A stretch of DNA of 64,000 nt, taken from Rhodococcus triatomae. GTDB lineage: Bacteria; Actinomycetota; Actinomycetes; Mycobacteriales; Mycobacteriaceae. Below, in pieces: positions 1 through 8,133 of the stretch. The stretch spans positions 2,790,001 to 2,854,000 of the forward strand of contig NZ_CP048814.1 in the NCBI RefSeq assembly GCF_014217785.1. The letters are read 5' to 3'. The notes under the pieces were generated by a model that worked only from the letters and a program-made list of their open reading frames with translations, did no database searches and had not been told where the DNA came from. Position numbers and translations under genes: made by a program. Each line of letters opens with the position of its first letter. The first letter of the stretch is position 1.

Positions 1-96
1 ACCCGTCGCGCGGCCGGCCGGACTCCGGTCGACCGGCCCGTGGCGAGCGCCGCCGCGCGGCGAGCGGCCGAACTCGCCGCGGAGGTGCCCGCATGA
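1..96 (+). CDS. C-terminal end of an unidentified upstream gene (partial)
   Basis: An open frame enters from the left edge and ends at a TGA at 94-96. Its last 31 residues are rich in Ala and Arg and end in AELAAEVPA. The stop overlaps the ATG of the hydrolase gene at 93 (ATGA), the usual sign of translational coupling in one operon. Codon use is typical of high-GC actinobacteria, with G or C in nearly all third positions. Too little remains to name a family. Confidence 0.55.
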   Translation, partial: TRRAAGRTPVDRPVASAAARRAAELAAEVPA

Positions 97-598
97 GCCG
101 CACCGTGTACTTCACCGTCGACGGGGAACGGTGCGAGGCCGACCTCCATCTGCCCGAGCCGACCGGTGCGGGCAGGCCGCCGATCATCGTGATGGCGCAC
201 GGTCTCGGCGCCGTCCGCGCCATGGGACTCGACGCCTACGCGGAGCGCTTCGTTTCCGCGGGCTACGGCTGCCTGGTGTTCGACTACCGCCATTTCGGCG
301 GCAGTGACGGTGTGCCGCGCCACCTCGTCGCCCCGCGGAGACAACAGGCGGACTGGACAGCGGCAATCGACTTCGCCCGCGGTCTCGAGGAGGTGGACGG
401 TGACCGGATCGTGGCCTGGGGAACGTCGTTCGGCGGGGGCAACGTCATCGCGACAGCTGCCACCCGGCCCGACGGGCTGGTCGCCGCGATCGCGCAGTGC
501 CCGTTCACCGACGGTATCGCGTCGACATTGGCGATGAGCCCACGCTCGTCGATGGGTGCCACCCTCGCCGCCGTCCGTGACGTGGTCACCAGCCGTCT
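93..598 (+). pseudogene. Alpha/beta hydrolase, N-terminal part, split by element 1
   Basis: Residues 1-168 are the front of an alpha/beta hydrolase of about 300 residues (dienelactone hydrolase/YcjY-like). Visible are the oxyanion-hole HG at residues 36-37 and the nucleophile elbow G-T-S-F-G with Ser112. The native frame ends at 597-598 and runs into foreign sequence, giving a chimeric 249-residue reading frame that lacks the acid and His of the triad. Those lie in the matching fragment at 7124-7532. Removing 599-7123 joins CT|C into one Leu codon and restores exactly 915 nt (304 residues plus stop). The gene is therefore inactivated by insertion. The substrate is unknown. Confidence 0.85.
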
Positions 599-771
599 AA
601 AGCGAGCGGGTTCGCCGATTCTTGACGGTCTTGTCACCGGAACCGGAACCCATTCGACGATCGACACCTCGACGTGTGCCGGTTCTCCTGGCCTCGCAAT
701 GGCAGGCGCATTCCTATCGATGAGCGGCGCGATGGGGACCCGAGGACCGGTAAGAGCGGGTGCAGCGCGAA

Positions 772-1158
772 TCAGGCAGCTCGACGGCGCCGGAGGGCGA
801 TGTACGCGACGCTCGACACGAGAAAGCAAGCAGCAAGGATGATGGCGAGATAGCCGCGCCAAGGCTCCGGACCGACAACAACAGCCTCCTTCGTGATCAC
901 GTCCCGAAAGACACATGTCGCCCCGGGCGGAAACAAGCCCCACGGATCGGTGATGGCAGCTCGGATTCGCTCCGCACGATCGGGTAATAGGTAGTCGAAT
1001 TGCGAAGGGAAGCCGTAGCGGTCACGACACCAATGCGTCGCCAGCGTTGTTCTTCGGGTGAGATGATCCCAGAGATAGAGCACGACGAGTAGGGCGCCCG
1101 ACACGAATGCGGTAAGGCCTAGAGCTGTCTTGGCTCGTCGGGCGGCGGTGTCGGTCAT
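772..1158 (-). CDS. Small two-helix membrane protein, element 1 cargo
   Basis: This is a 128-residue protein with one hydrophobic segment near residues 12-30 and another near 100-118, followed by an Arg-rich tail. The loop between them holds two Cys, suggesting an extracytoplasmic, perhaps disulfide-bonded, loop. The start is the ATG at 1158, which overlaps the TGA of the LGFP gene (ATGA), rather than an upstream alternative 11 codons earlier. The coupling implies that it is made together with the LGFP surface protein. I do not recognise a family. Confidence 0.6.
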   Translation of the reverse strand: MTDTAARRAKTALGLTAFVSGALLVVLYLWDHLTRRTTLATHWCRDRYGFPSQFDYLLPDRAERIRAAITDPWGLFPPGATCVFRDVITKEAVVVGPEPWRGYLAIILAACFLVSSVAYIALRRRRAA

Positions 1159-3065
1159 GAGGTGATGACTGCGCCTGTGGCGGCAATCCACCGGATCCAG
1201 CCACCTTCGAAGTTGACTTGCCGGTCGGCACCGACTGAGAATTCATCGGTTGTCGGTAGGCCGAAACGCCCGTTTTCGTATCCTTGCCTACCGTATTCGT
1301 CGAAGATCGCCCCATAGACACCGTGTGCCCCGGTGGTCGGCGACCAATAGATGTTGCCAGTCTCGAATCGATTGAACTTGCAGTCGGGTCGAGTCGGACA
1401 ATTGAGTTCGTCACTGGTGGGGTATCGGAGGGGGCCGCTGGCTTCACTCAGGGCGATGTAGTGGGTTCCGATAGCGCCGTGGACTGCCCAGGCGTCGGTG
1501 TTGGGGTGCCAGTAGATGCGGCCGTTCGCGAAGTTTTGTTGGCGTCCATCCCCTGGTCCTGGATACTCCCAGGTTTCACAGGTCCCGAGAGGGCCTGCTG
1601 CGCTGTTGTTGCGACGATATGCATCTCCGATGCGCCCGTAGGCCGCACATTGCGCCTGCACCCACTCGGCTATGGCGGTGTCATATTGCCAGTGCCACGA
1701 GCCAGGAAATGGTTTTCCCGTTCCCGTTCGGAGAAGACTTGTTCCACCGTAACCGCGATCGATGTTGAGTCCCATGCAGGTGGTATTCGGGTTCACTCCT
1801 GGTGGGCAATCGTTGCTTGGGGCTTGCAGATCCGAGTTCACATCTGTTCCTGCGTCATTTCCCCGGGGGGTTCGGATCTCGGTGAAGATGCGGAACTCTT
1901 GGCCGTACGACTGGAGCCGATTGGGGTAGCCGATGCCGACTGCGAGTTCCATTTCTTTGCAGCTGTCGGTGCTGTTTTCCCAGTCGAGGTAGGACCTGTA
2001 CACATCCGGGTCGTTGTTCGGAATCATTATGGTCCAGGACAACACGTTGTTTGCGTCGACGCGGCGAGCCCAGTAGCCTGTCTCGCTTGATGTGTCGGGG
2101 CAGTATGGGCGTATTCCAGGAAGCAGGTTCTCATTGACCTGTTTGTCTCCGATCTCAAGACCGAAGTCATCGATGATGGCCCACGGGTAGTCGGTCGAGC
2201 CGTCCCAAACGAGGTCATGTCGGATGGTGGCGACACTGGATTCGAACTCCCACGCGGTGCTGTTCGCGTAAGCAGGGCTCCAGGCGGCATTGTCGCCTTC
2301 TGCTTGAACACCCACTTGAGGTTGTTCGGATCGCGACGCAGGCGGAGGCGCGATCTCTGGTTGCTGCGGTTGTCCCGCCGTCCCGCCCTCAGGTAATCCG
2401 CCGGCCATACTGTCGACTTTGTCCTGCAATGCGTCGCTGACGATGGGGACCGTGGGCTCAGCGGTTCGAGCATTCGGCTCTGAGGGCCCGCTGGTTCGCG
2501 GTTGCCTCACCACGATCGCGGTGATCGCCGGGGTGAAGCCATACGGCGACGTGGCGGCATCCAGTTGAGCGATGACATCGGCATCCGACTGGCCTTCTGC
2601 CACGGAGACGCCGCCGGCTGCACCCATCGTGGTGTACTGCAGTCCGACCAGGTCGACGGTGGTGCGTAGCGTCAGGGCATCCCCGACCGAAACGGGATGT
2701 GGTAACTCGACGACGACCTGCTCGGTCTCGGATGCAGTCGATTCCGTATCTGACGGCGTTTGATTCTCTGAAGTCTCTCCTGTGGCAGGTACCACTGGGC
2801 TCGGGGTTGCGGCGACACCGGGAGATGACGGCGGAGCTTGAGTAGTGGCTGTGACGCCCGGCGATTCGGGCGTGGTGCTCGTTGATGGATAGCGTTGGCT
2901 GCTATCCGATTCGGCGGTCGACGTAGGAGGGGATGCCGGCTGTGCTACAGCCACGCCGGCTCCTGAAGCAACCAGGAACGTTGCAAGGGAGACAGTGGCC
3001 AGACCAGATCGAAATCCGAAGTGCGACCGGTCCGTCAGAGGATTCCCTCGTACATGCTTGGCCAT
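1155..3065 (-). CDS. Secreted LGFP-repeat cell-wall protein, element 1 cargo
   Basis: This 636-residue protein has a clear signal peptide: basic N-terminus, hydrophobic core at about residues 21-38, and AVA cleavage near residue 41. A Ser/Thr/Pro-rich linker follows to about residue 110, then a small domain near 115-190, then a Cys-containing domain. The C-terminal 170 residues hold several LGFP-type repeats, recognisable by GRIYWHP, GNIYWSP and FGLPTTDE blocks. In corynebacteria and relatives LGFP repeats occur on mycolyltransferases and other envelope proteins and are thought to bind the arabinogalactan layer. I see no mycolyltransferase Ser-Asp-His domain, so it is probably a structural or binding protein. 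Its position inside a transposon-like unit is unusual. Confidence 0.75.
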   Translation of the reverse strand: MAKHVRGNPLTDRSHFGFRSGLATVSLATFLVASGAGVAVAQPASPPTSTAESDSSQRYPSTSTTPESPGVTATTQAPPSSPGVAATPSPVVPATGETSENQTPSDTESTASETEQVVVELPHPVSVGDALTLRTTVDLVGLQYTTMGAAGGVSVAEGQSDADVIAQLDAATSPYGFTPAITAIVVRQPRTSGPSEPNARTAEPTVPIVSDALQDKVDSMAGGLPEGGTAGQPQQPEIAPPPASRSEQPQVGVQAEGDNAAWSPAYANSTAWEFESSVATIRHDLVWDGSTDYPWAIIDDFGLEIGDKQVNENLLPGIRPYCPDTSSETGYWARRVDANNVLSWTIMIPNNDPDVYRSYLDWENSTDSCKEMELAVGIGYPNRLQSYGQEFRIFTEIRTPRGNDAGTDVNSDLQAPSNDCPPGVNPNTTCMGLNIDRGYGGTSLLRTGTGKPFPGSWHWQYDTAIAEWVQAQCAAYGRIGDAYRRNNSAAGPLGTCETWEYPGPGDGRQQNFANGRIYWHPNTDAWAVHGAIGTHYIALSEASGPLRYPTSDELNCPTRPDCKFNRFETGNIYWSPTTGAHGVYGAIFDEYGRQGYENGRFGLPTTDEFSVGADRQVNFEGGWIRWIAATGAVITS

Positions 3066-3211
3066 CTCATGCCCTACCTATCGGAGTAATCGCTCAACGG
3101 AGCCTGTCGCTGTCGGGACAGTAACAACTATCGACACTTCTGACACACAGATCACAAGAGTTTCATTCAGTACCGAAGCGAACGGGCGCATCTCATTCAT
3201 GTCGCGGCCAT

Positions 3212-5452
3212 CTAGCGGCGCACGATCGGTGCGGGGTGTGCTGCGTGTAGGTAGTGCATGGCGGTGGGAACGGTGATGCCGAACAGTCTGATGAGCAGGA
3301 TCGGGTCCTCGGTCGTGGTTGCTTCGTGCAGGATTCGGTCGCTCCGAACGCGGTGGGATTGCAGACCCAGTCGCCGGAACGTGGTGGTGATGGTGAGGGC
3401 GGCCTGTGGTGGGGTGTTGGCCGCGTGCGCGCCGTATGAGGAGATCAGCAGATGGGGGTTCGGGCTCGCCGGCCACATCGCGTGGCGGTGGCGGAGCCAC
3501 CTGCCGATCAGTGTTTGGGTGAGGTCGTCGAGGTAGAGGATTCGAGTGCGGCCTCGTGGACGCACGACGGTAAGGGTGCCTGCGTGATTGTCGAGCAAGT
3601 CCATTCGCAGGGACCGGATCTCCTCGACGTTGAGAGCGTGGACCGCGACAAGCGCGACGATCAACTGCGCTCGCGGGTCTTCAGCACGTTCTATGAGGCC
3701 CCGGAGCTGGTCATCTCGTAGCGGCGTCGGGAGCGGAACAGCGCGGGAATTCGTGACCGCGCGGGTCGGGTCGCTGGGCAGAATCCGCTCTGCCTTCAAG
3801 ATTCCGAAGATGCTGCGCAAGCCGAGCAGCCTGTGATACGAGGCTGATCCGGTGACCTGGCGCACGCCGTCGAGGATCTGGTCTTCGGTGACGTCGCGGA
3901 GGCTTCGGTGCCGGGTGCTCCAGGTGTTCAGCAGAGGTCGGACTGCGTAGAGATGGTTCCTGATCAGCTTCCATGAGCGTGGCTTCCGTCTGCGCCGCCC
4001 CTGTCCCCGCATTGCCTGAACCCAAGCGTGGATCTCGGTGGCGAAGTGGTCGGGATACTGGTCGACGTGCGTGGTGACCCAGAGTTCGCTGGCCGTGGTC
4101 GTGGGGTCAGGCACGAGTAGGTCGTGGGCGGCGAGGAAAGCTATGGCGCGGTTTCCGGTCCCCTTGTCGAGGTTGCGGCGTAGAGGGCGTAGAGCTCGGA
4201 TGTCGGCTTCACGGATGGGCATCTCGGCGCCGATCCAGCGCAGGAGCACGGTCAACGTACGGACACTCAACGTCGTCGTGGTGTGGTCCCATCGCCGCTC
4301 GCGCGCGAAGGCGCGCATGGCCTCGATCATGGCCTGTGATTGGCCTGTCAGGGCTGGCAGGTTCTCGTCGGGGGGAAGGCGGGTCCAGTCCCGTTCACAG
4401 TCGAACAGGTGCAGCTGGCCTACTCGGACGAGGTGTTCGGACGGAGCGTGCGTGGGCGTGGCCGCTTTTGCGCGGCGGTTGACCTCCGCCCTCGAGGTGA
4501 ATCGTGGTCCGAGCGCGCCACCGAAAGTGAGCTGAATGGGCGTGGGCTCGTCGCTGTTGTCGATTCGGTGTTGTCGTGCGATGGCACACATCCGGCACAA
4601 AGGGATGCCGGCCCTGTCGGCGACAGCGATCGGCTCACGCCGACACCACGTGCAGCATCCCGCCTGGTGTTTGAGTCGCCAGGCTCGGCAAGGTGGGCAC
4701 ACTGGTTCGTTGCCCCAGCTCAAGCAGTCCAGGCAGGATCGAGGTTCAGTGTCCACGAAAGCCCGCGGCCCGGCCTCCACTAGCCCGAAGGGAGCCAGGA
4801 CTGCATAGGCGTCGGTTCCTCGGGGCGCAGTTCTGATCCATGACCGCGGCACTCGTTCCAGGCCATCCGCGCGGGCGGCAGCGAGCAGCAGATTCGCGAT
4901 CCGCCTGGTGCCCTGACGCCTGATCGTGTCGTGTCCGAACTCGCGGGCCCGTCGCTTGACCTCGGCGGCGACGATCTCGAATCCGGGCAACCACCGTCCG
5001 TCGATCCGCGCCCCGAGTGAGTGCGAGAAGCGCCGCGGCGGACGGACCAGCATCAACTGGCCCGGTGGCAGTGGCGGGCAGATCGACTCGTCTTCGACAG
5101 GAGGGGTGGTCGATGACCACACCCACGGTGGCCGTGGATCCCGGACGGCGGACCGCTCGGGTCGGCCGACACCAGGAAGGATCAGAATCAGTTGCGCAGG
5201 AGGCAAAGGCCGTCGTTCGCGGCGAGCGTCGACGTCGTTGACGAGGTAGCACCGTCGGCAGACATGATGAGGGTTGACAGTCTCGGTAAAGCCACATCGA
5301 TTACATTGTCCGATAAACGAATTCGTTCGATTCCATACCTTGCACGGCGGGCATCGGCCGTCTGCGCCGATATGTCCCCATCCGTGGCAGACCAGGCATT
5401 CACCGACGGCGCGTTCTCTCCCACCCTCGTCTCCCGCCGGTCGCCTGGTCAG
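3212..5452 (-). CDS. Zinc-ribbon tyrosine-recombinase-like protein (TnpB-like), start uncertain
   Basis: The C-terminal half has the layout of a tyrosine recombinase: an SAM-like core-binding part followed by a catalytic-type fold ending in a Tyr (MHYLH). The usual first Arg is replaced (ALNVEEIRSL), and the HxxR and second His positions are degenerate, so it may be an accessory rather than catalytic subunit. The N-terminal part has eight CxxC pairs in two similar blocks (CLVC, CPPC, CNRC, CRRC, then CLDC, CPPC, CTWC, CRMC). The first block lies upstream of the first standard start (TTG at 5206). The frame stays open to about 5567 but has no ATG, GTG or TTG upstream of 5206. A CTG at 5452 overlaps the HTH gene stop (CTGA) and is my tentative start, giving about 746 residues. 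A frameshift fusion with the HTH gene is the alternative. Confidence 0.7.
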   Translation of the reverse strand: MTRRPAGDEGGRERAVGECLVCHGWGHIGADGRCPPCKVWNRTNSFIGQCNRCGFTETVNPHHVCRRCYLVNDVDARRERRPLPPAQLILILPGVGRPERSAVRDPRPPWVWSSTTPPVEDESICPPLPPGQLMLVRPPRRFSHSLGARIDGRWLPGFEIVAAEVKRRAREFGHDTIRRQGTRRIANLLLAAARADGLERVPRSWIRTAPRGTDAYAVLAPFGLVEAGPRAFVDTEPRSCLDCLSWGNEPVCPPCRAWRLKHQAGCCTWCRREPIAVADRAGIPLCRMCAIARQHRIDNSDEPTPIQLTFGGALGPRFTSRAEVNRRAKAATPTHAPSEHLVRVGQLHLFDCERDWTRLPPDENLPALTGQSQAMIEAMRAFARERRWDHTTTTLSVRTLTVLLRWIGAEMPIREADIRALRPLRRNLDKGTGNRAIAFLAAHDLLVPDPTTTASELWVTTHVDQYPDHFATEIHAWVQAMRGQGRRRRKPRSWKLIRNHLYAVRPLLNTWSTRHRSLRDVTEDQILDGVRQVTGSASYHRLLGLRSIFGILKAERILPSDPTRAVTNSRAVPLPTPLRDDQLRGLIERAEDPRAQLIVALVAVHALNVEEIRSLRMDLLDNHAGTLTVVRPRGRTRILYLDDLTQTLIGRWLRHRHAMWPASPNPHLLISSYGAHAANTPPQAALTITTTFRRLGLQSHRVRSDRILHEATTTEDPILLIRLFGITVPTAMHYLHAAHPAPIVRR

Positions 5453-5793
5453 TTGGGGGGTAGGGCGCGGGGTCCGCGCTTGCCTCGTTGGGGCGTCGGC
5501 CGGACAGGGTGGGATTCGTCGTCCCGCGTCAGGGGACTGTCTCCGCCGCTGGCGGCTCGCTCCTCACCGACTCGGGCGGCGGGTTCGGGCTCGAGGAGGT
5601 CCGAAATGCTGCACTCCAGCGCGGCACAGATCAGGTCGAGTTCGTCGAGGCGCAGCGAGATCGGTTTCTTGCTCCACAGCTGGGCGACTTTACTCAACGA
5701 CGGCTCGAATCCGACCTGTCTGAACGCGACCAACAGTTCGCTGGGGCGCCAGATGTCCCGCCGGGCAGCCGCCCATCGTAGATTCCACTTCAT
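5449..5793 (-). CDS. Small HTH protein of the recombinase operon (TnpC-like helper)
   Basis: This is a 114-residue protein with a Cro/C1-type helix-turn-helix at about residues 18-68 (PSLSKVAQLWSKKPISLRL, then LDLICAALECSISDLLEP). It has a charged, disordered, Pro-rich tail. The ATG at 5793 overlaps the stop of the recombinase gene (ATGA), and its own TGA overlaps the zinc-ribbon gene frame. It therefore sits in the middle of a tightly coupled three-gene operon. By analogy with TnpC of Tn554 it may direct or stimulate recombination, or it may repress the operon. This is inference. Confidence 0.7.
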   Translation of the reverse strand: MKWNLRWAAARRDIWRPSELLVAFRQVGFEPSLSKVAQLWSKKPISLRLDELDLICAALECSISDLLEPEPAARVGEERAASGGDSPLTRDDESHPVRPTPQRGKRGPRALPPN

Positions 5794-6968
5794 CCCAACC
5801 TCCCAGGATCGATCATCAGTCGCTGGACCGCGCGACCGGACGACGCCAGACTGGCGTGCTCAGGGTCGGCTTGGGCAGTCGACAGGTATCCGACCGTCGT
5901 CGTTGCTCGCTCATGACCGAGGAGTCGCTGCACTTCCCACAGCCCCATCCCCCGTTCGTAGTTGTGGGTCGCGCAGGCGTGACGCAGAAGGTGTGGGTGC
6001 ACCCTCGATACCGGCCCGGTCAGAAACTGTGTACTCGCCCGATGCAGGGCGCGACGGAAAGTCGCCGGAGTCACCGGAGACGCTGCGGTAACAACACCGG
6101 TCATGCTCAACGCTGTCGGTATCCGTTCGGAGGGAAACAGGGGCGCTCGTGGGTCGTCGCTGAATTCGCCCCGGACCTGCTCGATGTACCACCACAGCAG
6201 TTCCCGTCCGTCCTCGAAGAGGTAGGCAAATCGATCGCGGGGTCCCGATCCATGAGATCCCTTCCCGTGCACCATGATCCGTCCCCATTGACCCAACTCC
6301 CAGTGCACATCGGTGATCCTCATCGCGCACAGCTCGGCCGAACGGACACCCGACATGTATGCCAGTCGGGCCATCACATAGTCACGGCAGGAAACCGACC
6401 ACTTACGAGCCGAGACCAGGGACTCACGCCACCGAGCGAAGAACTCGCGCATGGCCCGCTGCGACGGTGGAACACGCAGACCGAAGTCACCCCGGTGCAC
6501 CGGCCGGTTGAACTCATCGACCGGCGACTCGACCACGACACCGAACCGGCGGCTGATCTCTGCCCCGTAGCGCTGTTCGAGGAACGCGAAGTAGCCGTCG
6601 ATGCGGCTCATTTTCAATCTGACGGTACTCGTGGCCCGCTTCCCCGGCCCCGAGAAGTACTGATCCAACTGCCGTGGCGATAGGCGCCACGGCACTTCGT
6701 TGAAGAAATCGCACACCTCGATTACCGGCTTCACCAGCTGGTCGAGCGTGCTGCGCGCCAAACCTGCAGCGTCACGTGCCCACCGATACTCCGCGACCGT
6801 GTCGACGAAGAACCCGCGCTCCATATCGAAAGCAGAGCCGTCGAGCTGCGGCCGGTGGAGCGCCACCACTTCGGCCAACTCGGTGTCGCCGATCACCTCG
6901 GTTCCGTCGAGACGCAATTCCTGGACATTCAACACCGTACTCAGGTGTCGACTATCGGAATCCGTCAT
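5790..6968 (-). CDS. Tyrosine recombinase (TnpA-like), element 1
   Basis: This is a 392-residue site-specific recombinase. The N-terminal core-binding domain covers roughly residues 60-165. The C-terminal catalytic domain shows the complete set: Arg in SGVRSAELCAMR, HLLRHACATH (His-x-x-Arg), LGHERATTTVGYL with the second His and the nucleophilic Tyr. It is the first gene of the minus-strand operon and overlaps the HTH gene by 4 nt. It is likely to cut and join the element ends. Length and motifs match XerC/TnpA-type enzymes. The 155 bp between its start and the right boundary at 7123 should hold its promoter and the right end site. Confidence 0.88.
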   Translation of the reverse strand: MTDSDSRHLSTVLNVQELRLDGTEVIGDTELAEVVALHRPQLDGSAFDMERGFFVDTVAEYRWARDAAGLARSTLDQLVKPVIEVCDFFNEVPWRLSPRQLDQYFSGPGKRATSTVRLKMSRIDGYFAFLEQRYGAEISRRFGVVVESPVDEFNRPVHRGDFGLRVPPSQRAMREFFARWRESLVSARKWSVSCRDYVMARLAYMSGVRSAELCAMRITDVHWELGQWGRIMVHGKGSHGSGPRDRFAYLFEDGRELLWWYIEQVRGEFSDDPRAPLFPSERIPTALSMTGVVTAASPVTPATFRRALHRASTQFLTGPVSRVHPHLLRHACATHNYERGMGLWEVQRLLGHERATTTVGYLSTAQADPEHASLASSGRAVQRLMIDPGRLG

Positions 6969-7123
6969 GAATCGGAAGATTACCGCAGTAACTCATGGAT
7001 TTCGTGACTTTGAAGCGAAATCCTACGACTATGACACGGCGGGCGGTGCAGCCTTTCTACCTGGACGAAGCTTCGCATACCCCCATCCGGATGCCGGAGG
7101 AACTTGCACGTACTCCGGTAGCT

Positions 7124-7532
7124 CGGCGGAGAACCCCACACGATCGCGACGGCCGGTCCGCCTCGGACCACCGCGCTGATGACCGCACCCGACGCCGAAC
7201 CCGGCTATCTGGCGCTGGTCCCGGCGGGCAGCGACTTCCGCAACGAGGTGGTCGCCCGTGCCGCGTTCGACATCCTGCGTTACCGGCCCGGACGTCGGGC
7301 TTCGCGCATCGAGGTGCCGATCCTCTTCGCCGTCTGCGAGACCGACTCCGTCGCACCGGCCGGCCCCACCCTGCGCAGTGCGGCCACCGCGCCTCGCGGG
7401 GAGGTCGTCACCTACGCCGACGGACACTTCGCCATCTATTCCGGCGACGCGTTCGAACGCGTGGTCCGGGACCAGCTGGCCTTCCTCGGCCGCCACGTCC
7501 CCGTCGGCCCGGCCACCGGCTCCTCCGACTGA
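7124..7532 (+). pseudogene. Alpha/beta hydrolase, C-terminal part, split by element 1
   Basis: This is the second half of the hydrolase begun at 93. It carries the strand with the acid residue (CETDSVAP) and the catalytic His (DGHFAIY). The native frame is readable from 7124 and continues through an internal ATG at 7179, which could in principle initiate a 117-residue fragment. That fragment would lack the nucleophile Ser and the core sheet, so a working product is unlikely. No separate promoter or ribosome site is evident. Confidence 0.85.
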
Positions 7533-7662
7533 CGTCACGTCTCCTCCCACCGGCATCACGTCGAGGAATTTCTCTCGGAAGTGTCGATTCGATGTGCCAC
7601 CCGTTCGACCTAGGGGTGGCAGGGTTCGAGAAGGAGCCCGGATACCCGAGGAGACGAGAATC

Positions 7663-8079
7663 ATGAAGTACATGCTGATCATGCGCGGCACCGACGAGAC
7701 CGTCGCGGCGTTCCAGGATGTCGATGTCGACGAGATCATGGACTCGATGGGCCGGTTCAACGACGAGATGGTCCGGGCCGGGGTGCTGCTGGCCGCGGAG
7801 GGCCTGGATCCCGAGCCCGGGGTGGTCGTCGACTACTCGTCCGAGCCGCCGGTGGTCACCGACGGTCCGTACGGCGAGACGAAGGAACTGTTCGGCGGCT
7901 TCTGGATCCTCGACGTCGCGTCGAGGGAGGAGGCCGTCGAGTGGGCGAAGCGCGCCCCGATGGCCGGGCCGGGCAGCAAAGCCGAGATCCGCCGGGTCAC
8001 CACGATCGACGAGTTCCCGCAGGACAACGAGTGGATCCGGAAGGAACGGGAGTGGCGCGAGGCCACGGGTCAGCTGTGA
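7663..8079 (+). CDS. DGPF/YCII-domain protein, partner of the ECF sigma factor
   Basis: This 138-residue protein has the YCII/DGPF fold signature VTDGPYGETKE near residues 64-74. The ATG at 7663 follows GAGGAGACGAG at a good spacing, so the longer upstream open frame is not used. DGPF proteins are typically encoded next to ECF42 sigma factors, as here, with the sigma gene about 50 bp downstream on the same strand. The biochemical role of DGPF proteins is not settled. A link to sigma-factor control is inferred from the conserved pairing. Confidence 0.85.
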   Translation: MKYMLIMRGTDETVAAFQDVDVDEIMDSMGRFNDEMVRAGVLLAAEGLDPEPGVVVDYSSEPPVVTDGPYGETKELFGGFWILDVASREEAVEWAKRAPMAGPGSKAEIRRVTTIDEFPQDNEWIRKEREWREATGQL

Positions 8080-8133
8080 CGAACTGCGAGTGGCGGCGGC
8101 GTGACTCGACGGGCGACACCGGGGCGACGGGCG

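Larger units (their letters stand above)
599..7123. mobile_element. Element 1: Tn554-like unit with paired tyrosine recombinases, inserted in a hydrolase gene
   Basis: The boundaries come from reconstructing the split hydrolase: base 598 joins base 7124 in frame, with at most a 2-bp CT shared at the two ends. I see no terminal inverted repeats and no longer target duplication. All five genes lie on the minus strand: recombinase (5790-6968), HTH protein (5449-5793), zinc-ribbon recombinase-like protein (3212-5452), LGFP surface protein (1155-3065) and membrane protein (772-1158). A 361-residue and a 630-residue tyrosine recombinase plus a 125-residue helper, no terminal repeats and no target duplication are known features of Tn554 (TnpA, TnpB, TnpC); sizes and content here are close, but gene order differs. 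The 173 bp at the left end and 155 bp at the right end hold no gene. Family assignment is inference. Confidence 0.8.

Noticed and set aside
599..7123. Element 1 as an IS or DDE transposon
   Set aside because: No DDE-type transposase, no terminal inverted repeats and no target duplication; the recombinases are of tyrosine type.
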